DNA from: CAYJFD01 sp964369605
GTDB lineage: Bacteria; Bacteroidota; Bacteroidia; Bacteroidales; UBA932
Reading direction: 5' to 3'
Length of the DNA: 30,933 nt
Assembly (NCBI GenBank): GCA_964369605.1
Contig: CAYJFD010000024.1
Location: 1 to 30,933 of the forward strand
A model generated the notes under the pieces. It worked only from the letters and a program-made list of their open reading frames with translations, was not told where the DNA came from and ran no database searches. The first letter of the stretch is position 1, and each line of letters starts with the position of its first letter. A program made the translations under genes and the position numbers. Shown piece after piece: positions 1-7,652 of this stretch.

Positions 1-17
1 TAGCCGCCGCCCTTTAG

Positions 18-51
18 AGCTCGATCAATTTATTGGTCGAGCTTTTTTTTT
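18..51 (+). terminator. Intrinsic terminator of a gene upstream of the window
   Basis: AGCTCGA (18-24) pairs with TCGAGCT (37-43), and a run of nine T (43-51) follows on the plus strand, which is the form of a rho-independent terminator. It implies a plus-strand gene ending just before the window. The hairpin is enclosed by a second, perfect 9-bp inverted repeat, TAGCCGCCG (1-9) and CGGCGGCTA (58-66). Confidence 0.75.
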
Positions 52-107
52 GCCTCTCGGCGGCTACCGTCGTCGTCAGACGACCATTGCGTAGCAATGC
101 AAGAGAG

Positions 108-530
108 AATGATGTGACCCGTCGGAGTTTTTGCCGTCTGAGAGCATCTTTTGCCGACGGGTGGGGTGTTTTGAGCCGAAAAGTAGCGGTCCGTCGGAGT
201 TTTCACTGTCTGAGAGCGTTTTTTGCCGACGGGCGAGGTGCTTAGATCTAAAATTTGGGGTGACCTATGTCGGAATACAGCTTATGCAAGATATTTGAGC
301 AGAAAAGCTGCGAAAACACTACTCTTGCAACCTAAATGATGAGAGCATACCCAGTTATCTAAGGAGGATATGGCGTTAGCCCTAAGATTAATCTTCCGTG
401 GTGGGTGGGAATGTGGTGCTGTATTAGGACGGTAGTGGTACTGAGGATGGATATGGAAGAAGGTGCTGGTTGTTGTTTTCTTTTGTTCAATTTCTCTTGA
501 AATGGCTCGGCGGTAATATAGTGATTGAAT
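108..530. repeat. Long direct repeat, copy 1 (B1+A1)
   Basis: About 423 bp that recurs almost unchanged at 625-1047, always with an offset of 517 bp (for example 121/638, 361/878, 501/1018). The first part (B) holds two shorter related segments, each framed by inverted repeats: CCCGTCGG (118-125) with CCGACGGG (154-161), and CCGTCGG (191-197) with CCGACGG (226-232). The second part (A) starts near 345 and includes AAGGAGGATATG and a 12-bp palindrome AAGATTAATCTT (384-395). No transposase or recognisable protein is encoded. By eye the base composition is richer in G than the surrounding genes. It may be a non-coding family of dispersed repeats or the remnant of a mobile element; neither can be decided from this window. 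Confidence 0.85.
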
Positions 531-542
531 ATTTTTAGTAAA

Positions 543-616
543 GCATTCGCAGCCAACTAAGGAAGATATGGCGTCAGCCCCAAGATTAATCTTCCGTGGT
601 GGGTGGGAATGTGGTG
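543..616. repeat. Partial third copy of the A segment
   Basis: About 74 bp matching 345-418 (offset 198) and 862-935. It carries the same AAGG(A/G)(A/G)GATATGGCG motif, the AAGATTAATCTT palindrome and the CTTCCGTGGTGGGTG stretch. It sits between the two long copies, so the order is B-A-A'-B-A. Confidence 0.8.
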
Positions 617-624
617 ATATGCGT

Positions 625-1047
625 AATGATGTGGCCCGTCGGAGTTTTTGCCCTCTGAGAGCATCTTTTGACGACGGGTGGGGTGTTTTGAGCCGAAAAG
701 TGGTGGTCCGTCGGAGTTTTCACTGTCTGAGAGCGTTTTTTGCCGACGGGCGAGGTGCTTAGATCTAAAATTTGGGGTGACCTATATCAGAATACAGCTT
801 ATGCAAGATATTTGAACAGAAAAACTACGAAAACACTACTCTTGCATCCTAAATGATGAGAGCATTCGCAGCCAACAAAGGAGGATATGGCGCTAGCCCT
901 AGGATTAAGCTTCCGTGGTGGGTGAAAATGCGGTGCTGTATTAGGACGGTAGTGGTACTGAGGATGGATATGGAAGAAGGTGCTGGTTGTTGTTTTCTTT
1001 TGTTCAATTTCTCTTGAAATGGCTCGGCAGTAGTATATTGATTGAAT
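625..1047. repeat. Long direct repeat, copy 2 (B2+A2)
   Basis: Second copy of the 423-bp unit at 108-530. Single-base differences are scattered through it: the right arm of the first hairpin now reads ACGACGGG instead of CCGACGGG, and the palindrome has become AGGATTAAGCTT. Similarity stops near 1047. Drift of this kind suggests the copies are old enough to have diverged and are not held by selection on a reading frame. Confidence 0.85.
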
Positions 1048-1230
1048 GTGCTGAGTAGGTGATGGTGGGCGAAAGTACTGAAGAGAGAATATTGATGATA
1101 GCATTTGTAGCCTCTGTAATGCGCTAGGATGAATTACAGAGTGTGTGGGTAAGTGATTTTATAGAATGGCCTTAAAGTCCATAGATGAGCTTAGAGGGGT
1201 TTAGTAAAGGAGGATTAAATGAGTATAGAC
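1048..1230. other. Non-coding stretch between the repeats and the ettA terminator
   Basis: I see no gene here. It contains one perfect 9-bp inverted repeat with a 12-nt loop: CTCTGTAAT (1112-1120) and ATTACAGAG (1133-1141). No T run follows on either side, so I do not call it a terminator. GCATTTGTAGCC near 1101 weakly recalls GCATTCGCAGCC, which starts the A segments, so this may be a decayed edge of the repeat block. Confidence 0.5.
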
Positions 1231-1261
1231 AAAAAAACAGCAAGTGAAATTACTTGCTGTT
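1231..1261 (-). terminator. Terminator of ettA
   Basis: AACAGCAAGT (1236-1245) and ACTTGCTGTT (1252-1261) form a perfect 10-bp stem with a 6-nt loop. Read on the minus strand it is followed by a run of T (1237-1231). It lies 38 nt beyond the ettA stop codon, in the right orientation. Confidence 0.85.
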
Positions 1262-1298
1262 AATCTATCCTTTAAGAAGTGTGTAAACTAAGGGCTAG

Positions 1299-2978
1299 TT
1301 ATTCACTCTTTAGTTTTTTGTATTTGAAACGTTTTGGTTCTACATTTCCAAGGCGCATTTTCTTGTTCTCTTCATACTCTGTATACGAACCTTCAAAGAA
1401 GTAAACCTTTGAATCACCTTCGAAAGCTAAGATATGAGTAGCAATTCTATCAAGGAACCACCTGTCGTGAGAAATTACTACAGCGCAGCCAGCAAAGTTA
1501 TCAAGACCTTCTTCAAGGGCTCTGATAGTATTTACGTCTACGTCATTAGTAGGCTCGTCTAGAAGAAGGACATTTGCCTCTTCTTTAAGAGTAAGAGCAA
1601 GGTGAAGGCGATTTCTTTCACCACCACTTAAAATACCACATTTTTTCTCTTGATCTGCTCCTGAAAAGTTAAAGCGAGACACATAAGCACGCGCATTTAC
1701 CTCTTTGTTTCCAAGTCTAACGAATTCAGAGTCTTGAGCGATAGTCTGGTAAACTGTCCTGTCAGGATCTATCTCTCTGTGCTGCTGATCCACATAGGCA
1801 ACTTTAACAGTTTCTCCGATTGTAAATTCGCCTGAAGTAGGAGAGTCAAGACCCATAATTAGTCGGAATAGGGTGGTTTTACCTACACCATTCGGTCCGA
1901 TTACCCCAACGATACCTGCTGGAGGTAGTTTGAAGTTAAGACCTTCGTATAAGATTCTATCGCCAAAGGCTTTAGTGACATTCTCTGCATTTATTACATT
2001 TGTTCCAAGTCTAGGTCCATTAGGGATAAAGATCTCTAATTTCTCTTCTTTTTGCTTTCCATCTTCATTAAGCATCTTCTCATAAGCTCCAAGACGTGCT
2101 TTAGATTTGGCTTGCCTTGCTTTTGGAGCCATTCTAACCCACTCAAGCTCTCTTTCTAAAGTTTTACGACGCTTACTTTCTTGCTTCTCTTCATTAGCTA
2201 ATCTCTTACTCTTTTGATCAAGCCAAGAAGAGTAATTTCCTTTCCAAGGAATTCCTTCTCCTCTATCAAGTTCAAGAATCCATCCAGCAACATTGTCAAG
2301 GAAGTATCTATCGTGTGTTACAGCTATAACTGTTCCCTTGTACTGTTGAAGGTGAGCTTCTAACCATTGAATACTTTCTGTGTCTAAGTGGTTTGTAGGC
2401 TCGTCAAGTAGTAGTACATCTGGTTCTTGAAGAAGAAGTCTACAAAGAGCTACTCTTCTTCGTTCTCCACCACTTAAATGCTTGACGATAGCATCAGGCT
2501 CTGGACACATAAGAGCATCCATAGCTCTTTCTAGTTTGGAATCAATATCCCATCCACCTAATTGGTCTATCTTATCTGTTAGTTCACCTTGGTGCTCGAT
2601 AAGTTTATTCATCTCATCGTCGCTCATAGGTTCACAGAATTTAATATTTATCTCTTCATATTCTTTCAGAAGGTTTATTACTTCGCCAGCTCCTTGTTCT
2701 ACTACTTCCTTTACTGTAAGGTTTTCATCTAACTCAGGTTCTTGCTCTAGATAACCAACTGTGTAGCCAGGTGCCCACACTACTTCTCCTTTATATGATT
2801 TCTCTAAACCTGCAATGATTTTCATCAGTGTCGATTTACCAGAACCATTCAGACCGATAATACCGATCTTTGCCCCGTAGAAAAATGAAAGATAAATATC
2901 CTTCAATATCACCTTATTGTTTTGTGGGAGTGTTTTACCCACACCGTTCATTGAAAAAATAATTTTCTCGTCTGCCAT
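1299..2978 (-). CDS. ettA: Energy-dependent translational throttle protein EttA (ABC-F ATPase)
   Basis: Soluble ABC-F protein of 559 residues. In this family it binds the ribosomal E site and gates the first steps of elongation according to the ATP/ADP ratio. Two nucleotide-binding domains are visible. The first has Walker A GLNGSGKS (about 42-49), signature LSGGERRR and Walker B LLLDEPTNHLD. The second has Walker A GPNGVGKT (about 360), signature LSGGERNR and LLLDEPTNDVD. The lysine/arginine-rich linker between them (about 245-305, with ELEWVRMAPKARQ) is the EttA-type arm and linker that contact the P-site tRNA. The length fits EttA (about 555) rather than longer Uup. The start is the ATG at 2978, just downstream of an exact TATCTTTG box, and a strong terminator follows the stop. 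It is a single-gene unit. Confidence 0.95.
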   Translation of the reverse strand: MADEKIIFSMNGVGKTLPQNNKVILKDIYLSFFYGAKIGIIGLNGSGKSTLMKIIAGLEKSYKGEVVWAPGYTVGYLEQEPELDENLTVKEVVEQGAGEVINLLKEYEEINIKFCEPMSDDEMNKLIEHQGELTDKIDQLGGWDIDSKLERAMDALMCPEPDAIVKHLSGGERRRVALCRLLLQEPDVLLLDEPTNHLDTESIQWLEAHLQQYKGTVIAVTHDRYFLDNVAGWILELDRGEGIPWKGNYSSWLDQKSKRLANEEKQESKRRKTLERELEWVRMAPKARQAKSKARLGAYEKMLNEDGKQKEEKLEIFIPNGPRLGTNVINAENVTKAFGDRILYEGLNFKLPPAGIVGVIGPNGVGKTTLFRLIMGLDSPTSGEFTIGETVKVAYVDQQHREIDPDRTVYQTIAQDSEFVRLGNKEVNARAYVSRFNFSGADQEKKCGILSGGERNRLHLALTLKEEANVLLLDEPTNDVDVNTIRALEEGLDNFAGCAVVISHDRWFLDRIATHILAFEGDSKVYFFEGSYTEYEENKKMRLGNVEPKRFKYKKLKSE

Positions 2979-2998
2979 ATTATTCTTGATTTTGGACG

Positions 2999-3006
2999 CA
3001 AAGATA
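2999..3006 (-). promoter_or_regulatory. -7 promoter box of ettA
   Basis: The minus strand reads TATCTTTG, an exact Bacteroidetes -7 box (TAnnTTTG), with the ettA ATG about 21 nt downstream. It lies just beyond the stop of the upstream AraC-type gene. I see no TTTG at the expected -33 distance. Confidence 0.55.
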
Positions 3007-3010
3007 GTAA

Positions 3011-3442
3011 TTAATTATTATCATTGCGCCAGAAACTTCGATCTGCTAATTCTATAAAAGTTTTGCCATATTTGTTTAAAATAGCAGAGTTAAGTGTTCT
3101 TTTAGATGAGAATCCGCAAATATTAGCTATTCTTTCTAAATCAAGGAAGATTATTTCCTCATTTGAGTAGCGCTGTAAGTAAGAGCTCAAGTAGTTTAGC
3201 CTAAGATCCTGCACATAGGACTTAAAGGATAGGTGGCTAAAATTAATAGCTCTTGAAACATAGCTTCTGTTTGTTGCTACTTCTCTAGCGATGAAATCTA
3301 AATCAAGATCAGGTAGGAGGAATAATTCCTTTTCCTTAAGAGTTGAGTCTATTTTTTCAAATAAACTCTGCCATTTTTCCTTCTCGATCTTTTTCTGTTT
3401 ATAATAATCTTTGTTGAGAAGTTTTACGAAATAGTTTAACAT
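3011..3442 (-). CDS. Small stand-alone AraC-type DNA-binding protein
   Basis: A 143-residue soluble protein made almost entirely of an AraC/XylS-type double helix-turn-helix. A short basic N-terminus (KKIEKEKW) precedes the domain at about 35-138. The first HTH includes LDFIAREVATNRSYVSRAI, followed by the linker helix (SYVQDLRLNYLSSYL) and the second HTH around LERIANICGFSSKRTLNSA. There is no ligand-binding or membrane segment. The start at 3442 lies two bases after the stop of the membrane-bound AraC-type gene (3445-4509), so the two are almost certainly co-transcribed. It may form heterodimers with its partner or act as a soluble co-regulator; both are inferences. Its targets cannot be read from the sequence. 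Confidence 0.8.
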   Translation of the reverse strand: MLNYFVKLLNKDYYKQKKIEKEKWQSLFEKIDSTLKEKELFLLPDLDLDFIAREVATNRSYVSRAINFSHLSFKSYVQDLRLNYLSSYLQRYSNEEIIFLDLERIANICGFSSKRTLNSAILNKYGKTFIELADRSFWRNDNN

Positions 3443-3444
3443 AG

Positions 3445-4509
3445 TTAAAGTGTTTTTATTACTGTTTGAGACTTAATGAGTTTTCTCCATACGCCAGGAG
3501 TATAACCCGTATTTAATTTGAATGCCGTATTAAACGATGCAATATTTCTGAATCCACACCTTGTGTAGATTTCATAGATTTCTAGTTCTGGCTCTGACTC
3601 ACATAACTTCATAGCGTCCATAATTCGATAGTAGTTAACGAAGTCTCTGAAATTTTTCCCTAAGACATCGTTAAGGACCCTGGAAACATAAGTTTTGTTA
3701 GAAGAAACTAGTCTTGCAACATTATTTATATTAATGTCTGTTGCTAGATATAGTTTGTCCTTTTCAAATAAGACAGTTAGCTTGTGCGCAAGTTGATTCG
3801 ATACAATATTTTCATCTACAAGACTAAGTGGCTGGAGCGAAATGGGAATGCCATTTTCAATTAGCATATTAGTATATTTAGTTTTTCCAAAGGCCAACCT
3901 TAGGGAAATAAGTAAATTTATAAATACAAGTGCCGCAGTAGTAAGCGACTTTATAGTCTCACTAGGAAAAGAGAGGGAAGAAATGCCAAGTATAGCTAGA
4001 GATACAAATAATAATCCAATGATAACGAGAAGCTCCAAGGTTTTAGATTTTTTCTGAAAAAGACTATCATGCCCATCTAGTTTGACTGTATATCTTAGAA
4101 TATAAAAATATAATAGGGTGCTATATATATTAGTAAAGAGTAGAAAGTAGCTGGAGTTTTCTATAAACTTGTTGTCGAAATAGAGGAATAGAGCTATTAA
4201 TAAAATGAGAACAGTTAGAATAAAGAAAGTCCAGTATTTCTTTTTAGAAATATTAATAATTTGCGTTTCGTTAATATATAGAAGTGCAGAAAGATTACTG
4301 ACATAAAAAACACTAAGAGATAAAAATAGATAGTCAGGGGAAGTAATGCCCTTAGCTATGTAAATAACATAGCAGCTAAAAAAGTATAGGAAGATAAAAA
4401 AATAAACAAGTTTACTGAACTTAGAGGTACTAGATTTTTTTTTGAAAAGGATACCTAAACAAAAGAAAAAAATAAATTGAAGACTAAAAATCAGAGTTAA
4501 TATCGCCAT
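3445..4509 (-). CDS. Membrane-anchored AraC-type regulator (about seven TM helices)
   Basis: 354 residues. About 215 N-terminal residues form roughly seven hydrophobic helices separated by short, lysine-rich loops (for example FFFCLGILFKKK near the start and a helix around ELLVIIGLLFVSLAILG). A C-terminal AraC HTH domain follows at about 245-350: DININNVARLVSSNKTYVSRVLNDVLG, linker helix, then EIYTRCGFRNIASFNTAFKLNTGYTP, which carries the typical GF...S.FN..FK...G.TP signature of the second HTH. The DNA-binding domain would lie on the cytoplasmic face. In this architecture the membrane domain is presumed to sense a lipophilic or envelope signal, but no ligand is known to me. It heads a two-gene operon with the small AraC protein. 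A TATTTTTG box lies about 43 nt upstream of the ATG. Confidence 0.85.
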   Translation of the reverse strand: MAILTLIFSLQFIFFFCLGILFKKKSSTSKFSKLVYFFIFLYFFSCYVIYIAKGITSPDYLFLSLSVFYVSNLSALLYINETQIINISKKKYWTFFILTVLILLIALFLYFDNKFIENSSYFLLFTNIYSTLLYFYILRYTVKLDGHDSLFQKKSKTLELLVIIGLLFVSLAILGISSLSFPSETIKSLTTAALVFINLLISLRLAFGKTKYTNMLIENGIPISLQPLSLVDENIVSNQLAHKLTVLFEKDKLYLATDININNVARLVSSNKTYVSRVLNDVLGKNFRDFVNYYRIMDAMKLCESEPELEIYEIYTRCGFRNIASFNTAFKLNTGYTPGVWRKLIKSQTVIKTL

Positions 4510-4551
4510 TTTTTATATTTATTATTGATTAGACTTACTGGTATATCAATA

Positions 4552-4559
4552 CAAAAATA
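4552..4559 (-). promoter_or_regulatory. Promoter of the membrane AraC-type operon
   Basis: The minus strand reads TATTTTTG (4559-4552), an exact TAnnTTTG box. A TTTG lies 23 nt further upstream (4586-4583), slightly more than the usual 19-21. It would give a leader of roughly 35-40 nt before the ATG at 4509. Confidence 0.5.
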
Positions 4560-4664
4560 ATTCAATATAATGCGATTCTAAGCAAAATTACGCTGAGAAG
4601 GTAAAGTTTTTCTGTTTATAAAAATAAATGTAATAATTTACATAAAAAATGGAAACATTTTTAC
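4560..4664. other. AT-rich intergenic stretch with a short inverted repeat
   Basis: Part of the 330-bp gap between two minus-strand genes. Apart from the -33 TTTG it holds a small inverted repeat, ATGTAA and TTACAT with a 4-nt loop (about 4628-4643), upstream of the regulator promoter. This could be an operator for autoregulation but may also be chance in AT-rich DNA. No gene is seen. Confidence 0.35.
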
Positions 4665-4737
4665 GTTTTCAGAAAAAGAAAACCCATCCTTGAGAAAGAA
4701 TGGGTTTAGAAAGGAAGGCCTCAGGACTTGCCTTCTT
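4665..4737 (-). terminator. Tandem hairpins, probable terminator of the beta-barrel gene
   Basis: AACCCAT (4681-4687) pairs with ATGGGTT (4700-4706), extended by CTT/AAG around a GAGA loop. On the minus strand a T-rich tract (TTTTCTTTTTC) follows. A second hairpin, AGGAAGGC (4712-4719) with GCCTTCTT (4730-4737, one G-U pair), lies just before it in the direction of transcription. Both are downstream of the minus-strand gene that ends at 4840. Confidence 0.6.
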
Positions 4738-4839
4738 AGACTTTAGCGAAATGGAGTAATGTAGAAATTCTCGAACTCTCTATTTTTTTGCATATTGTTT
4801 AGGTGCACAGTATAGCAAACATTGGCTAGAAATAATTTA

Positions 4840-5556
4840 TTAGAAACAGTATGCGACACTGATGTTGATGCCACTTGCGTGCCCTCCATCAATAAAAATT
4901 CTATCATAACCAAGAGATAAGCTTACTGCATTAATCTCGCAGCCAATCGATGTTGAAAAGTTACCTACTACGGCTGCCCCAAAATCTCCAAACTCACCTA
5001 ATACTCCTAGATTAGTAGCTATAAATGGACTTACTTTGCTATCTAGAAATTTATATCGCGCGCGAACGTATACCGGTACTATACTATTAGAAGCTTCGTA
5101 GGCAGAGGAAGTTCCTAGTCCAATACCGTAGCCAAAAGAGAATTTCCGAGTAATATTAAATTGAAGATTATAATCGATAGTTAAAATACTTAAAGTATAC
5201 CCGTAGAGCAAAGGAAAGCCTCGGTAGCTTGCATTTATGTAATTAGATATTTTTTTTGCAGGTTTATTGTCTGTCGTCGCATTTTCTGCATTAGGTAGGG
5301 CAGGATTAGGTTCACTAATGGCATTAAACACATCTTTTTCCCCGTTTTCATATTTAATCATAAAAACTTCGGATATAGATAAAGTGTACAAAGGACCATC
5401 AGGATTAGATGCCTTTTTGTACTTTAAGTCGCTAGTAGATATCTCTTTGACATAAGACGAAATTTCTTCGCCTGTTTTTAGGATAATAATATCTTGCGCT
5501 TTAATAGCGACTGCACTAATGAGCAGTCCAATGATAATTAGAAGTGTTTTTTTCAT
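4840..5556 (-). CDS. Predicted outer-membrane beta-barrel protein with Bacteroidetes N-terminal domain
   Basis: 238 residues. A clear Sec signal peptide (1-20, ending AIKA before QD) is followed by a small domain of about 55 residues (DIIILKTGEEISSYVKEI...YKKASNPDGPLYTL...IKYENGEKDVF) of a kind common in Bacteroidetes outer-membrane proteins. A proline/asparagine-rich linker follows, then about 130 residues of alternating hydrophobic strands ending in a C-terminal phenylalanine (AYCF), as expected for a beta-barrel. It probably sits in the outer membrane; transport or binding function is unknown. It has its own near-consensus promoter and tandem hairpins after the stop, so it is likely a single-gene unit, divergent from the TPR-AraC sensor. 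Confidence 0.8.
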   Translation of the reverse strand: MKKTLLIIIGLLISAVAIKAQDIIILKTGEEISSYVKEISTSDLKYKKASNPDGPLYTLSISEVFMIKYENGEKDVFNAISEPNPALPNAENATTDNKPAKKISNYINASYRGFPLLYGYTLSILTIDYNLQFNITRKFSFGYGIGLGTSSAYEASNSIVPVYVRARYKFLDSKVSPFIATNLGVLGEFGDFGAAVVGNFSTSIGCEINAVSLSLGYDRIFIDGGHASGINISVAYCF

Positions 5557-5588
5557 AGAAATAGGTGTTATAGTATTAATATATGTAG

Positions 5589-5620
5589 CAAATATAAGAA
5601 AAACTCATCTCTAAATCAAA
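5589..5620 (-). promoter_or_regulatory. Near-consensus promoter of the beta-barrel gene
   Basis: The minus strand has TTTG (5620-5617), a 20-nt spacer, then TATATTTG (5596-5589). Both boxes match the Bacteroidetes sigma-ABfr consensus exactly and the spacing is within the 19-21 range. The ATG at 5556 is about 28 nt below the expected start of transcription. Confidence 0.75.
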
Positions 5621-5821
5621 AAAAGACAAAACTTAATAATTTTTATAACTGTTCGTTAATATACGCATGACAAAAGGCTAGTTATAACGTAAAAATGAAA
5701 ATCCATACGTGTAGAAGAAAGGGGGTCGTGAAAAATGCGACAAAGCTAGACTACGACATTAATTATGATTAATGCAAGTGCAAGTGCACTTAGTGTTGGA
5801 TTAAGTTTACCTAAATTTTAT

Positions 5822-5829
5822 TAGTTTTG
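5822..5829 (+). promoter_or_regulatory. -7 promoter box of the TPR-AraC sensor gene
   Basis: TAGTTTTG matches TAnnTTTG exactly, 24 nt before the ATG at 5854. No good TTTG is found at 19-21 nt upstream. The rest of the 297-bp divergent gap holds no gene that I can see. Confidence 0.45.
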
Positions 5830-5853
5830 TATAAATATTAGAATATCATAAAT

Positions 5854-7617
5854 ATGGAAAGACATAGAATCAACTTTCTAGTACCTATTGTGGCGATATT
5901 AATAGCTTCTTGTAAAGTTGTAAGTGAGCATCATGTAGTAAATGTTGAACAGTATCATATAAATAGCGAGTCAGAATTAGATGTTGTGTTGGAAAAATTA
6001 TCGAGAGACCCACTCAGTATTTCTTTAAATCAATTAGTGTGGGAATATCATTCAAAAACTCAGCAGTATGAACGTGGAATTGAATTTGCAAGCAAGGTAT
6101 TTCATGCCTACCCTTTTAGTCAGAGTGAAAATTTACGCGAATTGTCAGCGTTCTATTTAATGAATATGTACTATTATTCAAATAAAACTGATTCAGTGAA
6201 AATATACGTTGAATACCTTTTAAATAGGCCCAACATAGGCCTTACGTCACAACAAGAGATGGCGATGTATAATATGGCAGCAATATACTATATAACATCA
6301 GACCTAGATTATGCGCATGCACTTGAACTTTTTCAAAAAAGTTATGAATTAGCTAAGAAATATGAAGATACTATAGGCATCAGATACGCTTGTAATAATA
6401 TCTCGACTCTATATTTCTTAAGAAAGGATACTTCAGGCCTCAGGTTTGCGTTAGAGGCTCACTCTTTGGCGAGTAAAGACCCTAATGAGTATGCCGTTAG
6501 TGCCGTTACAGTATCTACGATGTATTTATTAAAAGGAAATTATGAAGAAGCTTATTTTTCAATAAATGAGTCGATAGAAGACATACACTTACTAACAAGG
6601 GAAAACGAGGCATTGGTCTTGAGTAATTATGCCGATATTTTGCTAGCACAAAGAAAATATCGGAAAGCTGCCGACATTAATAAAAATGCTCTGGAGATAT
6701 GCAAGAATATGACTGAAGTTACATTTAATAATAATATAAGTATATGCATTCATATATATTTATCATTGGGAAAAGCACATTTAGGGTTAGGTGAGTATCT
6801 TGCCGCTATTTCAGATTTAAATAATGCCGAAAAACTGTCAGTAGACTACTTAAATAAAGAGTATTTGACAGAGATTTACGAAATGCTATCAGAAATAAAT
6901 ATTAAATTAAATAATGAGAGTGAGGCTCTAAAGTATTTTAAGTTACATAGAGAAGCGTATAGAGATGCTTACGATTTTCAAAAAGAATTAAAGTTTCGAA
7001 ACTTATTTATGGAAAACGAGAGATTTAAGCACAAGGAAGAACTGTCACGAAAAGAGCTAGAATTAACAAGATCTAAATTAAGTAGTCAGTTCGCAATATT
7101 TGTAGTTATTCTTCTAGTGTTAATTTTAGGATTTATTTACTTTCTTTATAGACGAAGAAATAGTATGTATGCTGAACTTGTACGGAATTATGACGAACAG
7201 AGAAAAAAGTTAAATGAAAAAATTAGGTTAGAACGCGAGAAGAAAGACAGTAATCCGAGTGAGTTATTAGTGATATTCGAGAAACTAGAAGAATTAATGA
7301 AAAATGAAAAAGTATTTAGAGAGAAAAAAATCTCAAGAGATTCTTTATGCGAAATGCTAGGGACTAATACTACATATTTAACCAATGCTGTTAATAAATA
7401 TTATAAAAAGTCAATAACAAGCTATATTAATACTTATAGGATAGACGATGTTATATGTGCTTTATCTGATATAAATAATACGGATTCTATTCAAACGATT
7501 TTTGAGAAAGCTGGATTTTCATCAAGAACGACTTCAATTCGTTCTTTTAAGCAGGAAGTCGGATGCATACCGACAATATATCGAGAAGAAATGAAGCGAA
7601 AGCAAGCCCGACGTTAA
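5854..7617 (+). CDS. Trans-envelope one-component regulator: lipobox, TPR repeats, one TM helix, AraC HTH
   Basis: 587 residues. The N-terminus has a lipoprotein-like signal (PIVAILIASC, Cys20). Residues about 45-390 are helical with TPR-like pairs (for example EMAMYNMAAIYYI, YACNNISTLYFL and LSLGKAHLGLGEYLAAISDLNNAEKL) and should be periplasmic. One strong TM helix lies at about 413-433 (FAIFVVILLVLILGFIYFLY, followed by RRR), then a charged coiled coil (about 440-480) and a cytoplasmic AraC HTH domain (about 485-585). The first HTH is SRDSLCEMLGTNTTYLTNAV. The second is around IQTIFEKAGFSSRTTSIRSFKQEVGCIPTIY. TPR-TM-AraC proteins are known one-component regulators in Bacteroidetes. The lipobox together with a later TM helix is unusual. 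The gene lies 136 bp before a four-lipoprotein cluster on the same strand, its most likely target. Confidence 0.85.
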   Translation: MERHRINFLVPIVAILIASCKVVSEHHVVNVEQYHINSESELDVVLEKLSRDPLSISLNQLVWEYHSKTQQYERGIEFASKVFHAYPFSQSENLRELSAFYLMNMYYYSNKTDSVKIYVEYLLNRPNIGLTSQQEMAMYNMAAIYYITSDLDYAHALELFQKSYELAKKYEDTIGIRYACNNISTLYFLRKDTSGLRFALEAHSLASKDPNEYAVSAVTVSTMYLLKGNYEEAYFSINESIEDIHLLTRENEALVLSNYADILLAQRKYRKAADINKNALEICKNMTEVTFNNNISICIHIYLSLGKAHLGLGEYLAAISDLNNAEKLSVDYLNKEYLTEIYEMLSEINIKLNNESEALKYFKLHREAYRDAYDFQKELKFRNLFMENERFKHKEELSRKELELTRSKLSSQFAIFVVILLVLILGFIYFLYRRRNSMYAELVRNYDEQRKKLNEKIRLEREKKDSNPSELLVIFEKLEELMKNEKVFREKKISRDSLCEMLGTNTTYLTNAVNKYYKKSITSYINTYRIDDVICALSDINNTDSIQTIFEKAGFSSRTTSIRSFKQEVGCIPTIYREEMKRKQARR

Positions 7618-7652
7618 AATACTGAAGTAGTGTGAAATCCATGGTATAGTGC

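Noticed and set aside
33..245. Reading frames inside the repeat block (also at 568-762, and on the minus strand at 359-556 and 799-1104)
   Set aside because: They follow the repeat copies with no domain, signal peptide or codon pattern like the genes, and they break when the copies diverge. I treat them as chance frames in non-coding repeats.
1219..1263. 14-codon frame after AAAGGAGGATTAAATG
   Set aside because: The Shine-Dalgarno-like motif is tempting, but the frame lies on the ettA terminator hairpin, and the peptide is too short to judge.
2482..2754. Reading frames opposite real genes (for example 2482-2754 and 28040-28471)
   Set aside because: Shadows of ettA and the glycerate kinase gene in other frames, with no start context or family motif.
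4628..4643. ATGTAA/TTACAT inverted repeat as a definite operator
   Set aside because: Six base pairs in AT-rich DNA is easily chance. I left it as a possibility within the intergenic entry.
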